From Cadophora sp. MPI-SDFR-AT-0126 (Eukaryota > Ascomycota > Leotiomycetes > Helotiales > Ploettnerulaceae): a DNA stretch of 64,000 nt. The notes below the pieces were generated by a model that searched no databases, had not been told where the DNA came from, and worked only from the letters and a program-made list of their open reading frames with translations. Shown piece after piece: positions 35,850-50,448 of the stretch (positions are counted from its first letter, which is position 1; every line of letters begins with the position of its first letter). The stretch covers positions 1,054,001 to 1,118,000 of the forward strand of contig JAGMVK010000009.1 of assembly GCA_020747065.1 (NCBI GenBank), written 5' to 3'. The translations under genes and the position numbers were made by a program.

Positions 35850-36371
35850 ATGTCTACAGATCACGGAAGATGCCACTGCGGCCAAACTGAATGGGACGTC
35901 AAGCTCAACGAGCGGGCCCATATCTTAGTATGTTTTCCGAGGGTGTATACCCACCGCGGATACTTACTAACTCGCGAAGTGCCACTGCGATACCTGCAAA
36001 CTACTCGGAGGAGGATCGTACTCCCTCAATCAGATTGTTCCCAAGGAAAATCTGAAGATCACGAAGGGTGATGTCAAGGTCTACAAGTACAAGGGAGACT
36101 CTGGTGCGTTCCACTACCGATGCTGCCTTCAAAGTTGGACAACAACTTGCTTATTCGAATTGCAGGCAAGTCAGTTAGCTGCTTCTACTGCCCAAACTGC
36201 ACCAGCCACGTTTACCACCACCAGGAAGTGATGGGAAACGATATCGTTGTTCGCACTGGTCTCTTGGAGGATGGAAAGTCGCTCAAGCCAGGCGCGGAAA
36301 TATATGGCAAGGCACGTTTACCATGGGTGGCTGAAGTTGCTCAGACATTTGAGACACTGCCACCATCGTAG
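35850..36371 (+). CDS. GFA / CENP-V domain protein
   Basis: Small zinc protein of the glutathione-dependent formaldehyde-activating (GFA/CENP-V) family. Three exons give about 135 residues. The zinc ligands appear in order: CHCGQ near the start (MSTDHGRCHCGQ), CHCDTCK at the beginning of exon 2, and CPNCTSHVYHH in exon 3. GGSYSLNQIVPKENLKIT and GDVKVYKYKGDSGKSV are the usual beta-strand motifs. Both introns have standard edges (GTATGT...AAG and GTGCGT...GCAG). Many fungal members of this family have unknown substrates, and the name should not be read as proof of formaldehyde metabolism. Confidence 0.88.
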
Positions 36372-36918
36372 GTAGATGAAAAGGTTTGAGGGGATTTTGA
36401 CAAGATATGCTGGGTCAGTGGTTTGGTTTGTGTAATAGTGATAACGAAAAGGATTTGAAATAATAGCTTGACTATGTGACATTTTCGGTGTATCATTTGT
36501 TGACAATGATCTGCCTTCCCACAGTGCTGTCCGGGTCACGTAAATATATCGTTCCTTGGGGTTTGTTCTGGTCTTTAATTGTCATCATTGACGGTCACAT
36601 TGAAGTAACCGGGCACGAAATGTCATACCGAGCCCTTGCAAACGAATGATCCAATGTGAAATCTCACCAAGATATTTTGTGTCAAATCGTGTACTTTTGT
36701 ATGGTCCTCGTCTCCCATGTAGTCGCCCATCCGGAAATTTCGAATAGGGCAGAAGAGTCGTTGATGCCCACGACCCATGCTACCGCTGAACATTGACCAA
36801 GTCGCTGTCCCAGTCTCGCAATATACCTTTCTATTTCTACAGCCGCTAATAAAACATCGGTCCTTGCCGTAGAAGATGCCCGTCCCAGCGCCTGTCCTCC
36901 AACTCGTCGTCCAGACAC
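36372..36918. other. Intergenic, convergent gene ends
   Basis: 547 bases between the convergent GFA and ERV25 genes. The ERV25 frame appears open further downstream only because its last intron is read through; the true stop is at 36919-36921. Confidence 0.5.
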
Positions 36919-37768
36919 CTAAATGAGATGCTTTGATCTGTAGTGTTGGGGTTAGAAATCTATCCTCACATATCCACGCAGCCAGCTCCAAGCGAACATA
37001 CCTGAAGTACGCCCGCAAATAAATCACCTGCCACGCTCCCAATGCAACCAGCATGCCCATAGTACCAAAAGCAAACCACTTCACTCTGTTATTCGTGCTC
37101 TCATTCGTGTCTCTGAGCTTCTGCTCGCGGGATCGTAGGTAATCCATCTCGGCGACAATCTCAGCAACCATCTCCTCCATGCGCCTCAGCTCGGTCTCGA
37201 CTGGCTTCAGCTTCTCAGTTGCTTGGACGGCAGACCAATCTTTGGCGTCTGCGCCAATGTCGATGTCGAGCTCGATGTGACGGTATGGGTTCGATACTCC
37301 CGTGGCTATACCCAGACTTATTAGCATGATGTTCTGTCCAAGAAAGGGAATCGCAAGAGATTCACTTACTGCCAGAAAAGTGATTCTCGAAGCAGACATC
37401 AAATGATGCATCAGCGTGAGAAGTAAATGCCATTCTCTTCTCACCCACCACATCTTTCGGGCGTCCATATTCGTTTCCGACTGCATCTTTTATCTGCAAT
37501 TGACCATCAGTTTGCTGTAATCAATGCCTCTAAACCAATTGCCAAAGCTACTCACATGCATATTAAGAATCATGCCATCGCCCTTCGTCCCATCTACAGT
37601 AGCCGTAACCACAACCAAGGTATCCTTCGCCACGAAATTCCGGATACATCTCGTTCCCCGTGAGTCCCCTTTACTGAAAGCCTCGATGTCGAATTTGAGC
37701 GCCTGCACGCACGACAGGAAGAAGAGCACGCTGCACAGCGTGCGCAGAATGGGTTGTGAAAATGCCAT
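36919..37768 (-). CDS. ERV25: p24 family cargo receptor ERV25
   Basis: Type I membrane protein that cycles between ER and Golgi in COPI/COPII vesicles, packaging cargo with other p24 proteins. About four exons, about 215 residues. Signal peptide: [23 protein letters not shown], followed by the luminal start LKFDIEAF. The GOLD domain has its two cysteines (TRCIRNF and DVCFENHFS). A coiled coil follows ([19 protein letters not shown], then [19 protein letters not shown]). The membrane helix ends in YLRAYF. The last exon adds RSKHLI after the intron, giving the short FF/KH-type tail of the delta subclass. It is divergent from U1-C, 283 bases away. Confidence 0.93.
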
Positions 37769-38051
37769 GCTGCTGACTGGATGAACCGGTGTCGTGTGAG
37801 GTTGTCGAGTAAGGAGAAGCAGCTCTTCACTCTACTCTCGCAGCCAACTTGTCGCGTAGAGCGTAGGGGGTTTTTAGAACGTGGCTCTTTTTGGTGCAGG
37901 GATGTTGCCTCGCAGGGGTCGAAGGTACCGCTTACATAAGACAAGATTGATCGCGAAGTTGAGATCTCGAACTTCAGTCAAAGGCAGACAGACCAATTCG
38001 CAATCAAACGACTGTTTCAACTCCACGACAACAGGCCAGAGTCCTTCCAAG

Positions 38052-38859
38052 ATGCCAAAATGTAAGTTACAATCTCGCGATCAAATCAGGATTGTTTACT
38101 AACCTCTGCCAATAGTCTTCTGTAAGTCGTCCTCCGGCGCAAAAACCCAATACTTCTGTCCGAACCGCCAATAGTTCAAAGCTCACGACTGACTTTCTGC
38201 CAGGTGATTACTGCGATGTGTACCTCACACACGACTCCATGAGTGTCCGTAAGGCTCACAACAGCGGTCGAAACCATCTGCGAAATGTAGTCGACTACTA
38301 CCAACGTACGAAACCCGCGTTGCCAAAGTACAAACCAGCTAGCTAACCCGAGCTCCAGAAATCGGCCACGAAAAAGCCCAGTCTGTTATCGACTCCATCA
38401 CCTCTTCTTACGCTGCAGAAGGACAATCATCTTCAAATCCTATGCTCGGGCAAAACCCAGGCGTTCACGCTCCCCCACCATTCCCCTTCCCAGGAGGTAT
38501 GTTCTGTCCTCCCCTACATACCAGCTGCGAAGAACATGATACTAACATCTGGCAAAGGCGTTCCCCCACCACCCTTTGGTATGCCCAGTCTCCCAGGTAT
38601 GCCCCCAATGCCAGGTATGCCCGGTATGCCTCCACCAAACGGCATGATCCCCCCTCCAGGCGGCCGCGGAATGCCTCCCATGCCACCTTTCCCAGGCGGG
38701 CTCCCATTCCCTCCACCAGGCGGTTTACCTCCCAACTTCCAGTTCCCACCTCCTGGTGGTCTGCCCCCGAATTTCCAGTTCCCTCCACCGCCACAGGGTA
38801 TGAGTGGCCCGCCAGGAGGACCACCTGGTGGAGGACCTCCAGGTGGTGATAGACGATAA
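38052..38859 (+). CDS. YHC1: U1 small nuclear ribonucleoprotein C (U1-C)
   Basis: Subunit of the U1 snRNP that stabilises pairing of U1 RNA with 5' splice sites. Five exons: 38052-38061, 38116-38121, 38204-38305, 38359-38496, 38558-38859; 185 residues. The joined N-terminus is [17 protein letters not shown], the U1-C zinc finger, with Cys and His ligands at CDYC and HNSGRNH. The next conserved stretch is [19 protein letters not shown]. The remainder is Pro/Gly/Met-rich, with a duplicated [11 protein letters not shown], as in animal U1-C. The second exon is only six bases; without it two residues of the zinc finger are lost. Confidence 0.95.
38116..38121 (+). other. 6-base microexon of U1-C
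   Basis: TCTTCT between an upstream intron ending CCAATAG (branch CTAAC at about 38098-38102) and a downstream intron beginning GTAAGT. It supplies two bases of Phe4, all of Phe5 and one base of Cys6 of the zinc finger. Only this exon gives the family's invariant start. Confidence 0.85.
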
Positions 38860-40185
38860 AGTTGCGAGCAGGCGAAATGAGGACTATGTGAGCAAACCGG
38901 GGGCAGTATGGATGGTGCAACAGAGATAAGTCAACAAAAGGTTTGCCTTGCTTTTTATTGAGAGGACGAGAAAGGCCGAGAGGATAGGTGGGGTTGTGTA
39001 TGGCGTTTTGGGGGAATTATAAGCGGCGTTCGTTGGGCTAAAACTGTAATTTTATCCGCTGCTCGCACAGATGAGTCCATTCATTCTTCCAGCGTTGAAT
39101 ATTGTTCAAGAGTGCAAGAGTATGAGAATGTAAAATGCAAATTTCAGAACAAAAATGATGCGTTTTTGCTTGTCCCTTCTGGATTTTGCATCCAGTCAAC
39201 GACTTATAGTCACCTCATTTCCCTTCCCTTTCTAGACGTGATTGGCAAAGCTAGTATATTAGTGTGCTTGAAAGGTTATTCAAGGTCCTATTTCTGCTTT
39301 GCATTCAATTTTTGAAAGTGATCAACAATGAAAGTCTCGAAGCTACAGTGCGCAAAGCCATATCTCGATGATCCTCGTCCTGATCAATGCGCCGACAGTT
39401 TTAATCATCAATTATATATTTGCACATGATTTCAACAATACAGTCTGCCTTAACGAGAATTTTACAATGATCGAGAGCTGTTCTTGTCAACGCACTTCAT
39501 TATCACGAAGATGGCTTCTTGAATTCAATTCCTATGCCTGATCTATGACAAACAATGCATACAAAAAGAGTGGAGATCCACGATCGATTACTCCATCGAT
39601 CTTTTCTTCCATCCTGCCAGTCTGCTGGTCCGCTTTTCTCCTTCCCAACCTCCAAGACACTCCAGCCTATGAAAGAGATCCGGTAGCTAATTGAAAGAAT
39701 CGTGTGAGGATTGAAAAGATTGACCAAGAACAATCTGAGTCCTAACCGGGCTTCACTCGCATATGCTTGGTGCTTGTAGACCCAAGGACCAGTGGTTGCA
39801 AGAGAGCGTCAACGTCATGACCTGGCGAAGAAATCCATCGAATGAGACATCAAAATTATTGTCGAGCACAATAACAACTCGACCTTGCGTGCTTGCTTAC
39901 TTTCTTTCCCGGGTATTTCAACCAACCATCCTGAAGGGAAAAAATTCGGGGGAAGAATAACGCCATGCTCAATCGATCGCTTGCGATGAAGCACCCCACA
40001 CTACTCGCCCATAGTACCGTTCGTATCTTCATATGTGTTTCGCTGATGCCATCCGTGCCTGTCGATAATGCCAATCAAGAATCCTTCCCAGTTTTGTGAT
40101 ATTATCATCCCAATTCATTGCTTCGTCCCGTCATGAATCACAAGAGCTGTAGCTGTCTGACATTCATAATGCAATTGTGATTTGC
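38860..40185. other. Intergenic, convergent gene ends
   Basis: 1.3 kb between U1-C and the SNF1 stop codon, AT-rich in its first part. Short frames only; no gene is supported. Confidence 0.5.
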
Positions 40186-42724
<2,539 letters not shown>

Positions 42725-43994
42725 TGCGGCAGGATGTTGTTGCTTTTGGTGGAGTTGGCTTTCGAGGGGAGTTGTGCAAGGCCCCCACCAACACTTCGCG
42801 GGCTGAGCTCACTTCACACGTTCAACACTACGGAAGGTGAGGTCGGATGATACTTCAAGACGTGCTCATGAGGTTATTGTAGGCATACTGCTGCTAGAAA
42901 GACCAGGAGAGGAAAGCGCTTTGGGCCTTTGGTGTCACAAGTTGATGATGATGTTGAGGTGGAAGGCGAGGCCACTTTTGGGAGGTTGTCGTAGTTCCAG
43001 AGCGTTGGTCTCACAAAGAACTGCGAGCTCGGGCGGGCTGTCAATCAATCGCTAGCAATTTTAAGCGACCCCGATCTGGGGTAATTACCTAGGCTAGGGA
43101 AGTTGAGTGGAGTCAATGTAACTTGGACAACTTGAATTATTCACTTTGTGCAAGGGCTGTATCTATTCAAATTATATGAGTCAATTGCGTCAATAGATAA
43201 GGTGAGAGTCAGAGATAAGATAGCCATGCATTCCTGACACGGCCGTATCTGCTGCTTTGCATGGGTTAGCTGTACATGTGCCAACAGATTCTGAATACCT
43301 CCGAAAATGTTCTCAAATACCTCGATGACGTTTAACAAGAAGTTTAAGAAAGTGAAAGTCGTTTGCATCAAGATCAATTATTGTACTCTGGATTTGTTAC
43401 TTTTGTATGTCAAAGTATAAATATCCGAATGAGTTGATCTCAATATACAGCAGTGGAGTGTGAATGAGTGGGGACAACCTCTGATATTACCAGAACTTTT
43501 GAACGTAAAGCCGAATTTCAGGATTTGAGGATTCAAATACCTCTGATTATCCCGTTTCCCGTATTCACAACTTACAATGCCCTTTTACTCCCCCTCGAAT
43601 TGTCAATAAAACATGTTCTAAGTGATACAGACATTCATAAACCCGTGCGTCCACGTATGACAAGATCCGATCGATCATCGGTGTAACACTCCATCGTAAG
43701 TTCTTCCTTGCTGGAGTATATTAAGATCGGGAGAATCGTCCAATAACAAGAAGTCCGACTGAAAGGTATCCGGCCGTAACCGTCGATCCCTGTTCAACGA
43801 CTTTGTATGGCAGGGAATGGCGTTCGTCTTGTTTGTGCGAAGGCCCTCTATGTCCATAGACTGACTCCCCGGTCCACTTCTCTAACATTGCATGCTCCTT
43901 TCCGTACTGGTTGCTGGCATAGTTATCGTCCATATCCGAGTCATCTTGCAGTCGACCACTTGAGCTCCTCCATCCAGTCATCGCTCGAGAGCGA
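42725..43994. other. Intergenic, SNF1 promoter
   Basis: 1.27 kb upstream of SNF1 and downstream of the next minus-strand gene. The part at 43.1-43.7 kb is AT-rich. Open frames are short and on both strands; none is recognised. Confidence 0.5.
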
Positions 43995-44937
43995 CTACTG
44001 TCTAAGAGCTTTCTTCTCTTCCTCCATCAAGCGTTCAACCAACTTTCCCCTCAAGAAATCACTCAGTCCCAATCTATTCATAGTCAGCATTGCACTTGCA
44101 TGTACCCAACTACCCAACCCAATCGAAGGTCCTCAAAAATAGATGACAATCATGAACCCCTCCAAAGAAACCGAGAGATAGAACTCACACCCCCTCCCTC
44201 GTAATAACGCGATAAGTGCCGCTCTCCTGCCAATTTCCTTTGGTTCCTCCTTCGACCTCCACAAACTCCCCGTTTCCATCAACCTCCAGACTCCCAAAAA
44301 TGTCTTCCGGCCACGCAATCCGGCCATAGTCAGGCGGCGCCCTCAAATCACTGACATGGACCCATCCGCCTTTCCCTGCACCCCCAGCTCCGCCCTGTGA
44401 ATTCGCACCGCCTGCTCCATCGTCCGCTTGTCCTATCTTAGCCGCACCACTACCTCGTCCTCCCCTACCACCCTGATTTCCCTGCGGGAAAAACATCCCA
44501 CCCGACCCTAACGCAGAACCCGAACTCGACGCAAAAGCAGCAGCTTGACCTTGTGTATAGGGGTCTTCGGGGGCATGAAGTCGCAAGACGTCGTAGAGGA
44601 TGCGCATGAACTGTGGGTTTTCTGTTACGGAGGTGGGAGTCGGTGGAAGGGCCGTCGTCGTGCCGAGAGCTAGCGAGGGAGTAGGCGGTTGAGTTGGGAG
44701 GAGGGTTAGGATGTGAGAGGATGGTGTTGTAGGTGACTGGAAGACATACTATGAAATGTTAGGTGATGTGCGGGATACTGTGGTAGTGAAGATCATGGAG
44801 AGAAAGGGAGTGATGTTGAGTATTTCTAACACAGAAGGACTTACGATATGAGGATTTGACTGTAGAGTTGAAAGTAACCGAACTGACGTTTTGACAGAGC
44901 TGCGCATTGCTGCTCTAGGCAGTGTTGAGAAAAGCAT
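43995..44937 (-). CDS. Conserved fungal protein, probably mitochondrial
   Basis: Three exons, about 240 residues. Exon 1 encodes MLFSTLPRAAMRSSVKTSVR, Ser/Arg-rich without acids, typical of a mitochondrial presequence. The middle is low-complexity Gly/Ala/Gln. The C-terminal part is well ordered: GKGGWVHVSDLRAPPDYGRI, WPEDIFGSLEVDGNGEFV and SGTYRVITREG, then exon 3 LGLSDFLRGKLVERLMEEE. I recall this WPEDIFGS...VDG pattern from uncharacterised ascomycete proteins. The last intron appears to begin GTGAGT after GAGGGGGT. Function unknown. Confidence 0.72.
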
Positions 44938-45414
44938 TGTGTTGTGGTGCAGTTGTTGTTGGAAGTTTCGTACTTTTGGAAGCTCTGAAGCTTCGAGATT
45001 TATTTGGAACTTTTGGAAGCTTGGACTTGCTGCACGTCATCAATGCAGGCAGGGCACGAGGCTGACAACGCTTTGGAGAAGGCTGCGACCCCTCAATTGA
45101 AGCCCCCAAGATTCTAAAGTCGACAATTCTCTTCTCTGTATTGGAATAAATTCTTGGAAATACCTTCATCCATACGAGATAAGGAAGTTTAACGTGAGAT
45201 TTGAAAGACACGTGACGATATTTGGCAGTGAGGTTGTGAATTTGGTGTTGAATTGTCTGCGCAATTTACATGGCAACTCTGTAACCTAGAGACCAGGCAG
45301 TAAAAACATCGCTTGCAGAAAAGGGCAATCCCAAGGGCTTAGAAATCACTACGCCAATCTGTACACGCCCCAAGCCATCCAATCCAATTTGCACGCCTCT
45401 AAATCTACTCAACG
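44938..45414. other. Intergenic
   Basis: 477 bases between two minus-strand genes, holding the glutamine synthetase trailer and the promoter of the mitochondrial-looking protein. No gene is seen. Confidence 0.5.
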
Positions 45415-46775
45415 GAACCAAAGATCTGAACGTATGTTAGCTGATGTCTCTAGCACGAAACGATTGAACTTACAGTCTCCATCATAATACCGGTGATTTG
45501 ATAAGGGTCGGCATTGGAAGCTGGTCGTCTGTCCTCGAAGTAACCGTAACCCTTGTGGCCACATTCTCTGGGGATACGGATGGAGCAACCACGGTTGGCA
45601 ACACCGTAAGTGAAAGAATCGATGCTACCAGTCTCATGTCTGCCGGTAAGACGTAGAGTGTTGTCCTCTCCGTAAACTGCAATGTGCTCCTTGTGGCGAG
45701 CCTCGAGCTTCTTGATAGCGGCCTCAATGTGCTTCATGCCGCCAGGCTTGCGCATCTCCTCGCTGGAGAAATTGCTGTGAAGACCGGCTCCGTTCCAGTC
45801 ACCTGGAATTGGCTTGGGGTGGAACGAGATCTTGGCGCCGAACTCCTCAGCGATGCGGTGGAGGAGGAAACGGGCGAGCCAGAGTTGATCACCCACTATT
45901 TCGGCATTAGCGATAATTCGAGAGAATAGATACACGCCGACTTACACTCGATACCCTCACAAGGACCAACCTGGAACTCCCACTGGGCTGGCATAACCTC
46001 GGCGTTGGTACCGGAGATCTTGACACCAGCGTACAAGCAAGCCTTGTAATGAGCCTCAACGATATCTCTGCAGTAGACCTTGCCAGTTCCAACACCACAA
46101 TAGTATGGGCCTTGCGGACCGGGGAAACCTCCTTGTGGCCAGCCGTATGGTCTGTCTAGCTGATCGAGAAGAGTGTACTCCTGTTCAAGACCGAACCATG
46201 GCTTGTGCTCCTTGTGTGCCTCCATGAGCTTAGCACACTCATGGCGGTAGTTGTACTTGTTTGGGGTTCCGTCAGGGTCCCAGCACTCAGTGATAACCAA
46301 GATGTTGGGGGCACCGCGGAATGGATCGGGGTAGATGGCGACGGGTCGGAGGTAAACGTCAGAGTTGTCACCGGGGGCTTGGCCGGTCGAGGAGCCGTCG
46401 AAGTTCCACTCAGGGAGATCTTCAACCTTGAAGATACCGCTTTCTGGGACTTTGGTGAGAGTCTAGATGCGCAGAATGTCAGCTAAGTCTAGAAATGACT
46501 CGCAGTGGCGTAAGGGACGGGGCCTCCTCACCTTTGACTTTGTGCGAACACCACCAGAAGCATCAATCCAGATGTATCTTTCCACAAGTTAGACTACAAA
46601 TCTGGTAAATCAGATGCGTTATACTCACTCTGCCATAGCATTTCCCTTCTGGTCAAGGGACATGTATTTTAAGAGCTACACAATCGTCAGCCTGGTCTGG
46701 TCGTGGCGGGGTGAATTCGGAGATCGGGAATTGGCTCACATTGGCAGTGTACGAGACGGTAGTAGAGCCTGCCAT
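45415..46775 (-). CDS. GLN1: Glutamine synthetase
   Basis: Cytosolic enzyme joining ammonium to glutamate with ATP, the main entry point for ammonium nitrogen. About five exons, about 358 residues. Exon 1 [12 protein letters not shown] joins to [19 protein letters not shown]. Key motifs: [14 protein letters not shown] (beta-grasp latch), GLEQEYTL (metal-binding Glu), [25 protein letters not shown] (ATP/ammonium site), GRHETGS and [10 protein letters not shown]. The C-terminus reads [10 protein letters not shown], then IFGSVE across the last intron (stop 45415-45417). Length and order are those of the eukaryotic GSII type. HGATAR sites in the upstream region (CGATAA 46941-46946; TGATAA on the minus strand at 47339-47344) would fit AreA/Nit2 control. 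Confidence 0.97.
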
Positions 46776-47072
46776 CTTTGCGGTTTGGAGGTGGTGAAAT
46801 TTGGGGAGGATTTGGTGGTGTGGATTGTGTGCGAGGAGGGGAGGTCAACAGACAGTGAGTCTTGTTGGTTTGAGAGTAAGAATGAAAAGCGAGAGCGAGG
46901 ATCGGGAGCTGGTTGAGTTTATGAATGAAAGAAAGCGCTCCGATAAGGATGGGGGGGTCGGGAGGTCCTAGGTTCGGCTAAATAATGGGTAGCGTGGGTT
47001 GATTGGCGGCGTTCTCCTGCGCTGTCCTGTGCTTGTCCTGTGTTTCGTGGGTGGACGGCTTGGGGAAAAGGA

Positions 47073-47104
47073 TGGGATTGGGATGGGATGGAATGGGATG
47101 GGAC
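47073..47104 (+). repeat. GGGAT-type repeat, G-quadruplex pattern
   Basis: A run of GGGAT/GGGATT/GGAAT units with at least four G3 tracts separated by 2-8 bases, about 300 bases upstream of the glutamine synthetase ATG. It is G-rich on the strand opposite to the gene's sense strand. The pattern fits a G-quadruplex or a short minisatellite. Confidence 0.6.
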
Positions 47105-50038
47105 GGAACGACCAGGGAGGGAGGGATGCATGTCCAATCTGAGTTGTGCTGACCAGCCAGGTAAACAGAAGAAGCAATAATGCCACAGTGAGGTGAGGTA
47201 CATATCTAAAGGCAAGATTTTCCTTGCTTCTTTGTCTACCCAGAAGTAAGTAAGCTAAAACTGCTCCTGGCAGGATATCCCTCATTTGCAAATTTTCTTC
47301 GAGCACACGACAGTGTTCCATGACCAGCTTTGCGGCAATTATCACAGCTTTTTGCGTTGGCTGGCGTAAAAGACTGACTACATAAATTTGCACCGTTGCA
47401 CTTTGTAACATGCAGCTGCAGAGACACTCCAGCCATGGCTTCCCGATTTGTCTCTTTCTCCCAATGTGCACTTCAACCGGGTCTTGATGCAGTGAGCGAG
47501 AAAACCTTAGACTTCTGTTCCTGCTTCTAACTTTTCTACATGCCGATATAAAGTTTGGCGCAATCAATACTTGACTACACAGTACTACCTGGCAAATTAT
47601 CCTTCACTCACCATTTCGTTGTGCCTACAAATTCTGCAACGACGTCTGTGTTAACCAGCGCTGAGGAGTACTTTCGCTGGGGCATGAACGATCCTGAAGC
47701 CCAGCTATTTTCTGTGCATGAGATCTTCACAGCACTCGATATCACGAACCACTCGAGATCATTCCTTTCCAAGCTACGCTTGACCATGATGTCGTCGTCG
47801 CTCAAATATCAACCTCCATTCAGCTATCATTGCCTATATGAGGCCATTCTAGCCCCCTCCCCCTCGGCCCAGATACACATCCAGCCATCTCGAGGCGCTT
47901 GAGACAACCTCAACATGCAAGAATCCCAAGCTTACAGTTGCACTGCGTCAGACATAGGCAGGGTAGTGCTGCAGGGTAGAGGCGCCATTCACCGCAGCTT
48001 CTCCTTCTCCTTTGGTGTGCTTCCCCCACCATGCCATGCGGTGCCTCACGCCAGCATCAACACTTTTCTTTTCGTCACTCTGCAACTTTCCGCCACAGAA
48101 CGACGAGCTTTGCTCTGCCTCCCACGCTTTCAATTCCTCCCCGACTTCTTTGTTGAGATCTGTCCCCGGCATTTCACGGTCGAGCCGATGTCTATGTCCA
48201 ACTCTTACAAATGGAAATGTTCTTACGGGACAATGGAAGAGAAAGCTCACGACGTCGTGGACCCGTTCCACCAGTCGGCGGGCTGGCGGGGTAAAGTTCT
48301 GCCCTGGCTGGGCCACTTGCTGCGCCGAGACGGTGGCTTGGAGATAAGGGAAATGCAGGGGCCGACATCATGATTCCTTGTGTTGTCATTGGCCATATGA
48401 GTAACGACGTCCTGTAAAACCCGCCCGCCTTGGAGATGGCCAATAATAGGGTGGGATATCGATCTTCAAAAGTTCTGGTGACGGATCCAGGACTTTGGGT
48501 CGCCGAAACGTGATTTATATTTCCTTGTGTTCTGTCTTTCATCTCCGCTGTCATTCTTTGTCCTCCCACTCTTGTCATTATTTCTTGTTCAACATTGTCG
48601 GCTTCATCCCCGATGTCTGTGGATCTCGACGCTGCTGCTTACGTCGGGATCATTTGACAGTCTGTGTTCCGGTCTCGATTTCCCGGGATTGCTTGGCACT
48701 CCTACTCGTGTACAAGTGCCCTCATGAGTCAGAAACTTCCAAAAATACACCCAATAGTACGAAATCACGAAGCCCAACAAGTTTGGCCTCGCATTCCTCA
48801 AACGAATAATTTGCCTTGCTTCTGACAGCTCAGCTTGTCTCACAATTCGCCTTTTAAGTACAAAAAGTATACTCTTTGTCATAAGATGACTATCGAACGT
48901 CAGATGTGTATGGCTGTGCTGAATTTACTCGCCACTACAGAACCTTGGCGTACACAGCCCTTCATTGAGTTACTATAGTTGTTAGATGTTCGAATCGAGT
49001 ATCGTGATCGTCAGGACGCGACGATGTCACAAATCATGTTCTGCGCTGACATTACCCCGCCATCTTCACCCCAGGACGGCCGACATATCATTGTCCCCTG
49101 ACGATCTCCGATGAACGGCAGAGTGAGACTGTCCTCGACTTCTACAGATTCTTACGACTCCCGGATCCCATGGCTTGATTGTGCCGGATTATCAGCCGGG
49201 ATTTGAATCCGGAGCGCTGTGCTTCTCCAGATGTCGCCGACCAATTCTATGATTCTGAGCCCAACGATTGTTGGCATTTCATTGATGACCACTTGCAAGA
49301 GCCAAGCAAGTTCTCTTTGAAAGCATTCCATACCCAGGGCGAAGAAGCAAGTCCGGATTCCTGACCTACTCAGCAAACAGACAATCCACGATTGGAAGAC
49401 TTTGAAAGTTCCCCTCTGGCTCATCTTTCTCCAGAATATTTTCTCCGTCTGCCAGTTTGAGTCTTTCGCCAATCCAAAGATACCAGGATCCCACTTGTGT
49501 AACCTCTTGGGGTAAGCTTACCATGCAGCATTGAGCAGACTACGGTCACTACCACTCTCACCGCTGAAAGATGGATCCTATGCATGCCTCTTTCGGGTTC
49601 CCTCTTCGTTGTTCCTTGCGTTATCCTGTTGGTTTCTTGTTCTCAGAACCCATTCTCGCTCTTAATTATGCAGACTTGCAGCATACATTCATCTTCCCAG
49701 CCCTGAGCGTTTCATAGGCCAGTCCGGTTGTCGGATCAAAGGAAGTGCTGTCGCTCTCTGTGGGCAACAAATCTTCAGTATTCTTGGGGAATCGAATTGG
49801 GATATTCCCTGAGGGACTCTCCCATCCCTGTTCATATCTGCATCTGGTCTCACTTTTCTATATTTTTATTGCAAAAGAAATACAGAATCAAGAGAGATGT
49901 ACTTTGTCCATACAGAACGCAAGTCTCCGGTATTTCAGGACGAGGGACGCTTGTTGGCCATCTGAAACGTCTCCAACAAGTACGTGCTGATGTATTTTCG
50001 ATAGCACGTTTTGAGTTCCTTATCATATAAAAGATACA

Positions 50039-50140
50039 ATGTTTTCAACAGCCTTCCTGCTGTTGGCAATTACAGCTTCTGTAATTCCAATCTACAGCCA
50101 CGTCGTTACCAAATTCGCGGAAAATGAGCATATTGAATGA
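50039..50140 (+). CDS. Candidate 33-residue peptide with signal-like start
   Basis: Frame MFSTAFLLLAITASVIPIYS and then 13 more residues, stop TGA at 50138-50140. The first 20 residues look like a signal peptide or membrane anchor. TATAAAAG lies immediately upstream (about 50026-50033), which would place transcription start too close to the ATG. Splicing to a later exon is possible but not clear. Weak call. Confidence 0.2.
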   Translation: MFSTAFLLLAITASVIPIYSHVVTKFAENEHIE

Positions 50141-50448
50141 GACCTACGATATATTCAACTCTCAGGTGCTCCTGCCAACATCTCCTAACCTACTTCCGCC
50201 CATGGGGACTTTTCCGATGGGGATGCCACCGCAAGTGATAGTTGTTAAACGAGGGCAGCTTTCCGTCCGTCTTCATTACCTGGAAGCTGGGGCTCCAAAT
50301 TCTGTCTATCTGTATGATACGATGATTTAAATATCTTCGGTTCGACCTAAGAGACTTTTATAGATAGGAAAGGATGGCTAAATTGTGAAAGCACGTCTTC
50401 GTTCATGAAAAGTCTAGAGCCGGCACTCTTAAGCATATCCAACTAAAA

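Noticed and set aside
36623..36918. Extension of ERV25 downstream of 36919
   Set aside because: It appears only if the last intron is read through; splicing gives the family tail RSKHLI and a stop.
47236..47436. 66-codon frame with five cysteines
   Set aside because: No signal peptide, no family, and it lies in the glutamine synthetase upstream region.
47915..48373. 152-codon open frame in the gene-poor stretch
   Set aside because: Composition and lack of any motif suggest chance; open frames also occur opposite to it.
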